DNA from: a bacterium UBP2_UBA5202
Lineage (GTDB): Bacteria; Edwardsbacteria; AC1; EtOH8
Direction: 5' to 3'
Assembly: GCA_002412795.1 (NCBI GenBank)
Contig: DHVS01000032.1
Location: 68,374 to 132,373, forward strand
Length of the DNA stretch: 64,000 nucleotides
A model generated the notes under the pieces. That model was given only the letters and a program-made list of their open reading frames with translations, did not search any database and was not told where the DNA came from. Shown piece after piece: positions 56,192 through 64,000 of the stretch. Numbering within the stretch: the first letter of the stretch is position 1; every line of letters starts with the position of its first letter. The position numbers were made by a program, and so were the translations under genes.

Positions 56192-57622
56192 CTATGGGGC
56201 CTTCTCTTCTTCCTGCTCCGGTTCTTTTGCTTCCGGCTGGGAGGCCGGTTCTTCTGCGGGCTGTTCATCTGGGACGGAAGCTGTTTCCTCATCTTCCTCC
56301 TGCTCCCGGTCCGGCTCGGTCAGGGCCTCCTTTTTGGGCCCGGCCTTGGTTCCGGCCTGTTCCATCAAGGACATCAGCTTCTGGTCCTTGGCTTCCTTGG
56401 CCGTGGCCAGTATCTTCTCGGCGGTTTTCTCTCCGATGCCCGGCAGGTTGGTCAGGCCTTCCTCCCCGGCGGTGATGATCTTTTCGGTGTCTTCCAGTCC
56501 GGCCTCCAACAGCTTGGCTTTTAGCTTATCGGCCAGGTCCAGTTCGCTGACCGGAATGGCAGCCTGACTGACCGCCTCCATCCGCTCCTGGTATTCGCTC
56601 TCGGTCACCACGTTGATGTTCCATCCGGTCAGACGCACTGCCAGCCTCACGTTCTGCCCCTTCTTGCCGATAGCCAGCGAGTACTGGTCGTCGGGGGAGA
56701 TCACCGTGATCCGCTTGTGCTCCTCGTCGGAGAAGGCATCCAGGCTCTTGGCCGGGGCCAAGGCCCGGGAGGCGAACATGGCCGGGTCGGAGGACCAGGG
56801 CACTATGTCTATCTTTTCCCCGGCCAGCTCCCGCACCACCGCCTGGACCCGCACCCCCTTTAAGCCCACGCAGGCTCCCACCGCGTCCACCTTGTTCTCC
56901 CTGGAGTAGACCGCCACCTTGGCCCGGTCGCCCGGATCACGGGCCACCGCCTTGATCTCCACCAGGCCGTCCCGGACCTCGGGCACTTCCTGCTGGAAAA
57001 GTTTTTTGACAAACTCGGGGGTGGTGCGCGACAAAATGATCTGGGGCCCCTTGATGGTCTTGTTGACCTCCTTCAGGCAGGCCCTGATGGAGCGGCCCTG
57101 CTGGTAGCGTTCGGCGTGGATCTGCTCCTTGAACGGCAGCACCGCTTCGGAATGCCCCAGGCTGATCAGCAGGTCCCCCCGGTTGATCTGCTGGACGGTG
57201 CCCGAGACTATCTCCCCGATCCGGCTGGCGAAATCGCTGTAGACCTGCTCCCGCTCGGCTTCCCGGATTCTCTGGAACAGCACCTGCTTGGTGGACTGGA
57301 TGGCCAGCCTCCCGAAATCCTCGAAGGGCAGGATCACCTCCACCGTGTCGCCCACCTTGGGATCGTCCAGATAGTCCCTGGCTTCGGCCACGGTGATCTC
57401 CAGCCCCGGCCGGGTGATCTCCTCCACCACTTCCCGGGTGGCAAAGATCCCGATGTCGCCGGCCTCGTCCTCGATCTCCACCACGATGTTGTCGGAGGTG
57501 CCGAACCTCTTTTTGCAGGCCTGCAGCAGGCCCTCCTTAAGCTTCTCGATCACGAATTCCTTGTCCAGGTTCTTCTGGCGGGCTATTTCGTTCAAAGCCT
57601 CAATGATATCTATGTTGGACAC
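56192..57622 (-). CDS. nusA: Transcription elongation/termination factor NusA
   Basis: The 476-residue protein has the N-domain (IDIIEALNEIARQKNLDKEF), an S1 domain (SRIGEIVSGTVQQINRGDLL near 132), and KH1/KH2 domains with AVGACVGLKGVRVQAVVREL near 228 and SLAIGKKGQNVRLAVRLTGW near 303. A C-terminal helix-hairpin-helix reads LTNLPGIGEKTAEKIL near 392, followed by an acidic tail. NusA controls pausing and termination. It lies between rimP and infB, 75 bases from the latter. Confidence 0.96.
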   Translation of the reverse strand: MSNIDIIEALNEIARQKNLDKEFVIEKLKEGLLQACKKRFGTSDNIVVEIEDEAGDIGIFATREVVEEITRPGLEITVAEARDYLDDPKVGDTVEVILPFEDFGRLAIQSTKQVLFQRIREAEREQVYSDFASRIGEIVSGTVQQINRGDLLISLGHSEAVLPFKEQIHAERYQQGRSIRACLKEVNKTIKGPQIILSRTTPEFVKKLFQQEVPEVRDGLVEIKAVARDPGDRAKVAVYSRENKVDAVGACVGLKGVRVQAVVRELAGEKIDIVPWSSDPAMFASRALAPAKSLDAFSDEEHKRITVISPDDQYSLAIGKKGQNVRLAVRLTGWNINVVTESEYQERMEAVSQAAIPVSELDLADKLKAKLLEAGLEDTEKIITAGEEGLTNLPGIGEKTAEKILATAKEAKDQKLMSLMEQAGTKAGPKKEALTEPDREQEEDEETASVPDEQPAEEPASQPEAKEPEQEEEKAP

Positions 57623-57672
57623 TGTCTTTCTCCAAAATGTATTTTTTGTTTTTCAAATATTCTTTATCTATG

Positions 57673-57746
57673 GCCACAAAATGCACATAACTCACAGATT
57701 AAATTTCCTGATCTGCAATTTTTGTGTCCTCTGTGCTTTCTGTGGT
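57673..57746. repeat. Inverted repeat between rimP and nusA
   Basis: GGCCACAAAATGCACATAAC and CTCACAGATT face TCTGTGCTTTCTGTGG (to 57745). The outer end abuts the rimP stop codon. Confidence 0.6.
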
Positions 57747-58231
57747 TAAATAATCTTTTTCTCTATGACTTTCTCCAGTTCCAGCCGGGCCTTCTTGATC
57801 TGGGAAAGCGGGATCCAGATCGGCTCCCGGCCCTCCATTCCTACTTTGACCGTGCCTTGGCGGTATTCCAGCAGCCGGCCCAGCAGTTCATAGCTGCCGT
57901 CCACCGGCTGGACCAGTTTCATCTTGGCCCGGCGCCCCAGGGACCTCTGGTAATCGGTCTCCTTTTTCAAGGGACGGTCTAACCCCGGGGACGAGACCTC
58001 CAGCATATAGGCCGATTCTATCAGATCTTCCTTGTCCAGTTCCTCGGAAAGTTTCCGGGAGACCCTGGCGCAGTCGCCCATGCTGACCCCGGCTTGCGGG
58101 CGCTGGATGAAGACCCGCAAGCTTCCGGAGACGGACGAATATTCCACGTCGTAAAGCTCCAGCCCCATCTCACTTAAAAAAGATCCGGCCAGGTCGCTTA
58201 CTTTATTTATTATCTCTGCTTCGCTCGGCAT
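57746..58231 (-). CDS. rimP: Ribosome maturation factor RimP
   Basis: The 161-residue factor matures the 30S subunit. It has LAGSFLSEMGLELYDVEYSS near residue 14, LRVFIQRPQAGVSMGDCARV near 40 and YMLEVSSPGLDRPLKKETDY near 77 (conserved EVSSPGLDRPL), followed by an SH3-like domain. A consensus promoter lies 33 bases upstream of the ATG, so the leader is about 26 nt, without an obvious ribosome site. It is the first gene of the rimP-nusA-infB operon. Confidence 0.95.
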   Translation of the reverse strand: MPSEAEIINKVSDLAGSFLSEMGLELYDVEYSSVSGSLRVFIQRPQAGVSMGDCARVSRKLSEELDKEDLIESAYMLEVSSPGLDRPLKKETDYQRSLGRRAKMKLVQPVDGSYELLGRLLEYRQGTVKVGMEGREPIWIPLSQIKKARLELEKVIEKKII

Positions 58232-58263
58232 TTGTGAAACGTTGTCTGCTTAGAAGTAACCGT

Positions 58264-58292
58264 TGTATAAAATGGTTTTGCCAGAAAGTCAA
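58264..58292 (-). promoter_or_regulatory. Promoter of the rimP-nusA-infB operon
   Basis: TTGACT (58287-58292), 17 bases, TATACA (58264-58269) on the minus strand, about 33 bases before the rimP ATG. Confidence 0.75.
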
Positions 58293-58410
58293 GAATAAAT
58301 TTCCTGTCCTCCCCCCCTCGTTGCACTTGTACCCTATTTGCCACTACGGCGGACAGGCTGGCTTCCTTATAGTCAAGGTACCTCTTTGTGCCTATCGGTT
58401 TTAAAGACAA

Positions 58411-58440
58411 AAGAGAGCGGGTTTTGTACCCGCTCTCCTC
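58411..58440 (-). terminator. Terminator after the kinase/sigma-54 activator operon
   Basis: GAGAGCGGG-TTTTGTA-CCCGCTCTC (58413-58421 with 58429-58437) is followed on the minus strand by TTTTGTCTTT. It separates the sigma-54 activator gene from rimP. Confidence 0.85.
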
Positions 58441-58502
58441 TTAATCATCAAGTCCCTAATATTATATTGCAAAACGGTGGAAAATGCAAGAGAAATTTTT
58501 AC

Positions 58503-60170
58503 TTAACCTTTTGCCGATGTTTGTTTCTTTTTGCCCGCTTGTTTCTTCAGACCGTGCCGCTTCATTATCCGGTAGATCTGCTGCCGGGCCACCCCCAGCT
58601 GCAGGGCGGCGGCCGTTATGTCCCCGTTGTTCAGTGTCAGGGCCTGGGCCACCATCTTGTTCTCCACCTCCGCCTTGGCGCCGTTGAGGCCGCCGGCCAG
58701 GCTGGGCTCAAAACCGGGGGGACCCAGCTCCAGATGGGACGGGGTTATTTCCTTTCCGTCGCACATGATCACCGCCCGCTCGACCTTGTGCTCCAGCTCC
58801 CTGACGTTTCCCGGCCAGTCATAGTTGATCAGGGCGGTTCGGGCGGCGGCGCTTAAGCTGGTGATGTTCTTCCGGTGCTTGGCCGAGTATTTTTCCAGGA
58901 AGAACCCCGACAGCAGCAGGACATCGCTCTCCCGCTCCCGCATCGGGGGCAGGTGGATGGTGATCACATTGAGGCGGTAATAGAGGTCTTTCCGGAACCG
59001 GCCCTTCTGGATATCCTGCTCAAGGTCCCGGCTGGTGGCGGCTATGATCCGCAGGTTCACCTTGATGGTTTCCTTCCCTCCGATATGCTCCACCACCCCT
59101 TCCTGGATCACCCGCAGCAGCTTGGTCTGGAGGGCGGTGGGCATCTCCCCGATCTCGTCCAGAAAGACCGTTCCTCCTTCCGCCATCTCAAATTTCCCCT
59201 GGCGGCGGGCGAAAGCCCCGGTAAAGGCCCCTTTCTCGTAGCCGAACAGCTCGGATTCCAAAAGGTTCTCCGGGATGGAACCGCAGTCAATGACTATGAA
59301 CGGCTTTTCCTTCCGCTGGCTCAGCTGGTGGATGGCCCTGGCCACCAGGGTCTTCCCGGTGCCGGATTCACCCAGCAATAATAAATTTACCTCGGAGCCG
59401 GCCACCCGCCGGACCAGGGAGAAGACCTTTTCCATGGCCGGGCACTGGCCCAGCAGCTCCCCCCGGTCCTCCAGCATCTTCTGCAGCGAGAGGTTCTCCC
59501 TTTCCAGCTGTTCCCGCTTCTCCTTTTCCAGGCGGCTGATGTTCTCCACCAGCTCGGCGTTCTCTATGGAGATGGCGGCCTGGGCCGCCAGGGCCGCAAA
59601 AAGGTCCAGATCCTGGGGGGAAAAGCTTTCGTGGATCTGCTGGCTGTCAACGTAGACCAACCCCAGCATTTTTCTTTTGTCGGCCTGGCCGGAAAAAAGC
59701 GGCACGCACATGCAGGAGCGCAGTTTGAGTCCGGCGATTGAAGCCGACTGGCTGTAGTTGGCGTCCTGGGAGGCATCCTTGACCCACAGCGGCTGGCCGC
59801 TTTCTATCACCTGCTGGGTGATGGTATGGCTGATCTGGAAATCTTCGCCCTCCCAGCTCTGGCTTTTCTGGTTCCGGATCACCCGGAATTTTAGGACCTC
59901 CCCTTCGTAGAGCATTAAAAAACCCCGTTCGGCCCGGGTCAGGGAAAGCACCGAGTCCATGGTCACGTTCAGCAGCTGGTCCAGGTTCAATACCCGGCTC
60001 AGCCGGCGGGAGGACTCCAGCAGCAGGCCCAGCCTTTCCCGGCCATGGTCCGGATCGAACAAAACGGAAAGGCTCTTATGCTCCTCCAGCGCCTGGGCCA
60101 CGGCGGCCAGGTCAAGTTCCGCCTCCACCACCAGGTTTTCGGCGCTTTGGACCCTTTGGTTAACCGGCAT
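58503..60170 (-). CDS. GAF-domain sigma-54-dependent transcriptional activator
   Basis: The 555-residue activator has an N-terminal GAF sensor (DQLLNVTMDSVLSLTRAERG, near 60, to IENAELVENISRL near 200), a short coiled coil, and an AAA+ domain: Walker A LLLGESGTGKTLVARAI near 260, the sigma-54 contact loop YEKGAFTGAFARRQGKFEMA near 300 and Walker B GGTVFLDEIGEMP. A Fis-type HTH closes it (NGDITAAALQLGVARQQIYR). GGAGG nine bases upstream selects ATG 60170. It overlaps the upstream kinase gene by 11 bases. There is no receiver domain, so the input is probably the GAF domain, the kinase or both. Confidence 0.92.
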   Translation of the reverse strand: MPVNQRVQSAENLVVEAELDLAAVAQALEEHKSLSVLFDPDHGRERLGLLLESSRRLSRVLNLDQLLNVTMDSVLSLTRAERGFLMLYEGEVLKFRVIRNQKSQSWEGEDFQISHTITQQVIESGQPLWVKDASQDANYSQSASIAGLKLRSCMCVPLFSGQADKRKMLGLVYVDSQQIHESFSPQDLDLFAALAAQAAISIENAELVENISRLEKEKREQLERENLSLQKMLEDRGELLGQCPAMEKVFSLVRRVAGSEVNLLLLGESGTGKTLVARAIHQLSQRKEKPFIVIDCGSIPENLLESELFGYEKGAFTGAFARRQGKFEMAEGGTVFLDEIGEMPTALQTKLLRVIQEGVVEHIGGKETIKVNLRIIAATSRDLEQDIQKGRFRKDLYYRLNVITIHLPPMRERESDVLLLSGFFLEKYSAKHRKNITSLSAAARTALINYDWPGNVRELEHKVERAVIMCDGKEITPSHLELGPPGFEPSLAGGLNGAKAEVENKMVAQALTLNNGDITAAALQLGVARQQIYRIMKRHGLKKQAGKKKQTSAKG

Positions 60171-63100
60171 GGCTGGATACCTCCTGTCGGAACAGTTTGA
60201 TGTCCTTGAACAGCTGGCGGCGGGACGGGGCAAAGATGTAGGATGATTTCAGGTCCGGCTGGCTGATGTGGGCCAGAGCCTGCCGGAACCAGGACAGTAT
60301 CTTCTGATAATGCTCCAGGGCCAGGCCGGGCTGCTTGTGCCGGGCATAATGCCTGGCCATGGCCGAAAAAATGGGCCAGGCCGTTTCGGCCGTGTTGACC
60401 TTGTTGGCGATCTCCAGCGCCCATTCCATGTATTTGAGCCCGCTTTTGCCCCGCTCCTCCAGCAACTCGCCCTTCAGCAGCAGGACTTCGGACACCAGCT
60501 GCTGCTCCTCCACCCGCTGGGCCAGGCTCAGGGATTTGTCGGCCAAAGCCTCGGCTTGGTCCAGTTCTCCCAGCTCGCGGTGCAGATCGGCCAGGTTCTT
60601 CAGGATAAAAGCCTCTCCGGCCCTGATGTCCAGCCCTGCAAATATTTCCCGGGCCCGGGAAAGGTCCTCCTTGGCCTTGTCCCACTGCTGGCGCATCTGG
60701 CTGATCCGCCCCGAAATGTTCAGGGCCCGGCCCAGCTCCAGGCGGCCGCCCAGTTCCTCGGCCATGCCCAAAGATTTCTGGCAGAACAGGCTGCCGTCCT
60801 CCAAGCTGCCCAGGGCCAGGTAAAACTCCGCCTTGCGGATATAGGCGTCCAACAGGATGTTTTTCGCTCCGATGGTGACGGCCAGCTGGATGGCCCGGTT
60901 GTAGCTCCACAGGGCCTGGTCCCATTCCCCCTTGGCTTTGTGGATCAATCCGATGTTGACCAGCGAGGCCGCCGTTTCAAAACCCGAGCCGATCCGTTCC
61001 ATGGTCTGCAGGCATTTGTTATGGTACTCCAGGGCCCGGTCCCAGTCGTAAAGATGCCTGGAGATCAGGGCCAGATTATTGTATGACCTGGCCAGCCCGC
61101 TGATGTCGCCGATCTTTTCCCGGATGGCGAAACTCTTTTGGTGGGATTCGGCCGCCCGGTCCCAGTCATACATCCGGTAATAGACCAGACCCAGGTTGTT
61201 GTGGCTGGTGGCGATTCCGTAAAGGCTGCCTTCCCGTTCCTTGATCTCCAGGCTCTTCCGGTGCACCGATAGGGCCTGGCTCCATTCGGCCAGGTGCCAG
61301 TAGGCCTGTCCCAGGGTGTTGTAGATCTCGGCCTCCACCGACGCCTTGCTGTTCCGGGGCAGCAGCTTTAAGGCCTCCTGGCAGTATTTTTCCGCCGTCC
61401 GGTATTCGCCCCGGCTGATGCAGGTGACGGCCAGGGCCCCGGTCAGGCGGGCGGTGGACACGGGATCATCCTGGGATATGGCCAGCCCCTGCTTGAAACA
61501 TTCCATCGAGGAATCGTAGTTGCCCAGCCGCTCATGGCACCGGCCCAGTTTATAACAGGTCTCCGGCAGCGGACCCCTGGCCTGGTGCAGGGTTCGGGCC
61601 GCTTCCAGCGCCATTTGATAGTCCCCCGAAACGTAATAAAGCTTCTGCAGCTTTTCCTGCACCGGGATATTCTGGCGGGAGGGAGACAGCTCAATGGCTT
61701 TACGGTAATGCCCTATGGCCTGCTGTTTGGAAAATTCCGCCAGGCCCTGGCCGGCCAGCAGGTGGTACTCCCTGGCTTTGCCGGTCTCCCCCGCCGCCTC
61801 CCAGTGGCTGGCCAGGGCCGACAGCTCCTGCAGCGAATGGTTGTTTTGTTGTTCCAGCATCAGGGCGGCGGACCGGTGCAGTCTGGATAACAGCTCCGGG
61901 AGCGCCGACCGCAACGCTTCGCCCGCGGTCTTGGAGTGATGCAGCCCGTACAGCGGCTCGCCTTTTTCCCCATCCAAGACCGCCAGCAGACTTTGGCTCT
62001 TGAGAAACAGCAGGTCCTGGCCGGTCCGGCCGATGTCCAGGGCCGTGATGGCGGAGATCTGGCGGGCGGTGGCCGGGTTCCCCAGCACCGCCAGGGATTG
62101 GATCAGCAGCAACTGGTCTGAAGAAAGTTTTTCCAGCTTTAATTTAAAGGCCCTGGTCAAACCGTCGGGCAGGGTCAGCCGTCCATCCGCCGGCCCTGAT
62201 ATCTGCCATTGCCCGTGACGCCGTTGGATAAACCCCGAGTCCATCAGGTAACGCACCGCCTCTTCTATCAGCAGGGGGTTTCCCCCGGTTTCGGAGTGTA
62301 TCCTGAACAGCAGCGGTTCGGAGTTTTGGATTCCGGGGAAAACATTCCGGAACAGTTCGGAAACCTCGGGCAGGCTCAGCCGTTTCAGGAATATATGTTC
62401 GGCCAGATTCTCGGCCACCAGGCCCTCGATGGCCGCCGTCAGTTGGTGCCCCGGCGCCAGGTCATCGTTCCTGAAGCTGCCCAGCACCAGAATTGAGGAG
62501 CGGGCGAGGTTGCGCATCAGGTGGCCCAGGGCTTCCAGGCTTTCCCGGTCTATCCAGTGGATGCTCTCCAGCACGATGACCGCCGCCCGCGATGGACAGG
62601 CCCCCATGGTCTTTACTATGAATCCGGTCACGGCGTCCAGCAGCCGGAGCCGCTGCTCCGGGGCCGGCAGGGCTGCCGGGGCGGGCAGGCTGCTGACCTC
62701 GGGCAGCCCCCTGAAACCCGGGGCTATCTCCGCCAGCTTGGTCCCAAAATCAGAAACGGCCTGGGGACAAAAGTTCCGGGCCAGGGGCAGGACCTGCCCC
62801 AGCAGCTGGCCCGCCAGGTCATAGGCTGCGGCGTCGGGTTGGTAACAGCGGGCCCACAGCACCTGGCAGTCCAACAACTGGGCCTCCAGGGACAATTCGT
62901 TCAGCAGTTTGGTGCGCCCGATCCCGGTCTCGCCCGAGATGAAAACAGTGAAGCCCTGCCCGGAGATGGCTTTCTGGACAGCCTGGCGCAGCGAGGCCAT
63001 TTCCCTATCCCGGCCCACCAGCCGGCTGTTGAAGACGAAGGGGGGGCGGGGGGCGTCAGGCGATTGGCCGGGGCTTTGCTTGATGATCCTGGCCAGCTCG

Positions 63101-63870
63101 TCCGCCGCCTCGCCGGCGCCGGCCGGACGGGCATTGGGGTCCTTGCTCAGAAGCTTTAAGATCAGCGACTGCAGCGGTTCGGGAAGGGAATCATTGTAAA
63201 CCCGCGGCGGCTGGGGCGGCTGGTTCAGGTGTTTTTTGACCAGCTCCTTCAACGAAGGGGCCTCAAAGGGCAGGACCCCGGTGAATATCTGGTACATCAG
63301 GACCCCCAGAGAGTACAGGTCGGCCCGGCCGTCAGGGGTCTGGCCGGAGATGACCTCGGGGGAAAGGTAGGAAGGGGTGCCGGACATCTTCAGGGGTGAC
63401 CGGGCCGGTGTTTGGGCCAGGCCGAAATCCAGCAACTTGACGGAATCCTTCCCGTCCAGTAAAAGGTTTGACGGCTTCAGGTCCAGGTGGATGATATTCC
63501 GGGAATGGATGTATTCCAGGGCGTGGCAGAGCTCCATCAGCTTGCGGCCCTTTTCTTCAATGGTCAGGTCCCGGCAGCGGCATAAAAGGTCCGGCCCCGG
63601 CAGGTATTCCATCACGTAAAAGCAGTCGTCCTGGAAATTTTCGTAACCGTGCACCGCGGCCAGGTTGGGGTGCTTAAGTTCCGCCAAAAGGCGGAACTCC
63701 TGGCCGACCAGGTTGATGTTGATGGAATCTCTCAGGAAAAGTTTTATGGCCACTGTTTGGCCGCCGGTCAGATCGACAGCCTTATATACCTGGCTGCTGG
63801 AACCCTCTCCCAGGAATTCCAGCACTTGATACTTGGTGCCTACCTTCTGACCTTTTAGTAATTTATTCAT
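60160..63870 (-). CDS. Ser/Thr protein kinase fused to AAA ATPase and TPR repeats
   Basis: The 1236-residue protein starts with a PknB-like kinase: Gly loop 21-28 (GEGSSSQV), Lys43, catalytic HLDLKPSNLL at 128-137 (Asp130, Asn135), DFG 148-150 and SPEV at 170-173. A predicted-ATPase domain follows (VGRDREMASLRQ near 285). Its Walker A reads GETGIGRT (313-320), so the usual Lys is Arg. From about residue 700 TPRs run to the end, including NNLGLVYYRMYDWDRAAESH and NNLALISRHLYDWDRALEYH. No membrane segment or PASTA repeat is present, so it is cytoplasmic. The order kinase-ATPase-TPR resembles PknK-type regulators. It is translationally coupled to the sigma-54 activator and probably controls it. 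Confidence 0.9.
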   Translation of the reverse strand: MNKLLKGQKVGTKYQVLEFLGEGSSSQVYKAVDLTGGQTVAIKLFLRDSININLVGQEFRLLAELKHPNLAAVHGYENFQDDCFYVMEYLPGPDLLCRCRDLTIEEKGRKLMELCHALEYIHSRNIIHLDLKPSNLLLDGKDSVKLLDFGLAQTPARSPLKMSGTPSYLSPEVISGQTPDGRADLYSLGVLMYQIFTGVLPFEAPSLKELVKKHLNQPPQPPRVYNDSLPEPLQSLILKLLSKDPNARPAGAGEAADELARIIKQSPGQSPDAPRPPFVFNSRLVGRDREMASLRQAVQKAISGQGFTVFISGETGIGRTKLLNELSLEAQLLDCQVLWARCYQPDAAAYDLAGQLLGQVLPLARNFCPQAVSDFGTKLAEIAPGFRGLPEVSSLPAPAALPAPEQRLRLLDAVTGFIVKTMGACPSRAAVIVLESIHWIDRESLEALGHLMRNLARSSILVLGSFRNDDLAPGHQLTAAIEGLVAENLAEHIFLKRLSLPEVSELFRNVFPGIQNSEPLLFRIHSETGGNPLLIEEAVRYLMDSGFIQRRHGQWQISGPADGRLTLPDGLTRAFKLKLEKLSSDQLLLIQSLAVLGNPATARQISAITALDIGRTGQDLLFLKSQSLLAVLDGEKGEPLYGLHHSKTAGEALRSALPELLSRLHRSAALMLEQQNNHSLQELSALASHWEAAGETGKAREYHLLAGQGLAEFSKQQAIGHYRKAIELSPSRQNIPVQEKLQKLYYVSGDYQMALEAARTLHQARGPLPETCYKLGRCHERLGNYDSSMECFKQGLAISQDDPVSTARLTGALAVTCISRGEYRTAEKYCQEALKLLPRNSKASVEAEIYNTLGQAYWHLAEWSQALSVHRKSLEIKEREGSLYGIATSHNNLGLVYYRMYDWDRAAESHQKSFAIREKIGDISGLARSYNNLALISRHLYDWDRALEYHNKCLQTMERIGSGFETAASLVNIGLIHKAKGEWDQALWSYNRAIQLAVTIGAKNILLDAYIRKAEFYLALGSLEDGSLFCQKSLGMAEELGGRLELGRALNISGRISQMRQQWDKAKEDLSRAREIFAGLDIRAGEAFILKNLADLHRELGELDQAEALADKSLSLAQRVEEQQLVSEVLLLKGELLEERGKSGLKYMEWALEIANKVNTAETAWPIFSAMARHYARHKQPGLALEHYQKILSWFRQALAHISQPDLKSSYIFAPSRRQLFKDIKLFRQEVSSHAG

Positions 63871-63895
63871 TGTAACAAATTGATACGTTTATTTT

Positions 63896-63924
63896 AGTTT
63901 AACATAGTTAATTTTAGTTTGCAA
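63896..63924 (-). promoter_or_regulatory. Promoter of the kinase/activator operon
   Basis: TTGCAA (63919-63924), 17 bases, TAAACT (63896-63901) on the minus strand, about 26 bases before the kinase ATG. The remaining sequence to 64000 is AT-rich and holds no recognised gene. Confidence 0.55.
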
Positions 63925-64000
63925 GTGATTTTTTAATTTTTTCATAAAAATTTTCATTTAGACATTTATTGTTACTAATAACTGAACTTTGGCAAAATCA

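Noticed and set aside
58210..58410. 66-codon minus-strand frame before rimP
   Set aside because: It overlaps the rimP promoter and start, and its translation looks like intergenic repeat text, not a conserved protein.
1..64000. tRNA or rRNA genes
   Set aside because: The intergenic gaps were read on both strands and no cloverleaf or rRNA-like segment was recognised; a covariance search would be needed to be certain.

Overview
The window looks like a moderately GC-rich chromosomal segment of an uncultured Gram-negative bacterium. Genes start mostly at ATG with AGGAGG-type ribosome sites, there are lipoproteins and a predicted outer-membrane barrel, and one secreted protein ends in a C-terminal domain like the type IX secretion (Por) sorting tail. 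Together with several secreted propeller or WG-repeat proteins this suggests the FCB superphylum or a nearby candidate phylum (WOR-3, TA06 or Edwardsbacteria-like). That placement is an inference and cannot be settled without a search.

Left flank (1-15 kb). The end of a polysaccharide tyrosine kinase is followed by a DUF4160/DUF2442 pair whose first member carries an in-frame amber codon. Then come a saccharopine-dehydrogenase-like enzyme with a perfect promoter, a cupin / L,D-transpeptidase / polyferredoxin run, and a DUF5674 pair. A decayed RHS locus follows, with a displaced repeat fragment and a 5'-truncated core joined to a zincin-like tip. The flank ends with an NlpC/P60 lipoprotein, a nitroreductase, a TPR protein, ArfB, a sodium symporter with its 31-residue MetS subunit, an aminotransferase and a VapBC module.

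Core block (15-39 kb, all on the minus strand). Read in the direction of transcription it is infC, rpmI, rplT, pheS, pheT, zapB-like, zapA, 6S RNA, rny, ymdB, folD, xseA, xseB, polyprenyl synthase, DUF212, dxs, truB and ribF. This is a classic housekeeping order for translation, cell division, RNA turnover, folate and isoprenoid synthesis. Single AT-rich genes for secreted or unknown proteins interrupt it, one of them between pheS and pheT. infC appears to start at AUC behind a leader of about 350 nt that carries a terminator-like hairpin.

Right part (39-64 kb). A TetR-controlled efflux operon (TetR, HlyD, two ATPases, two ABC-2 permeases) matches the E. coli CecR-YbhGFSR order, but with the double ATPase split. 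It is followed on the plus strand by a nucleoside-recognition pair, a minimal zincin, a cyclophilin and secreted proteins. On the minus strand come tryptophanase, an ArsC-like protein, a secreted hydrolase, rimP-nusA-infB, and a signalling pair: a 1236-residue Ser/Thr kinase-ATPase-TPR protein followed by an overlapping GAF/sigma-54 activator.

Between genes there are many related inverted repeats built on CCACTAAGACACCAAG-like arms, plus GC-rich hairpins that reach into coding ends. No tRNA, rRNA or CRISPR array was recognised.
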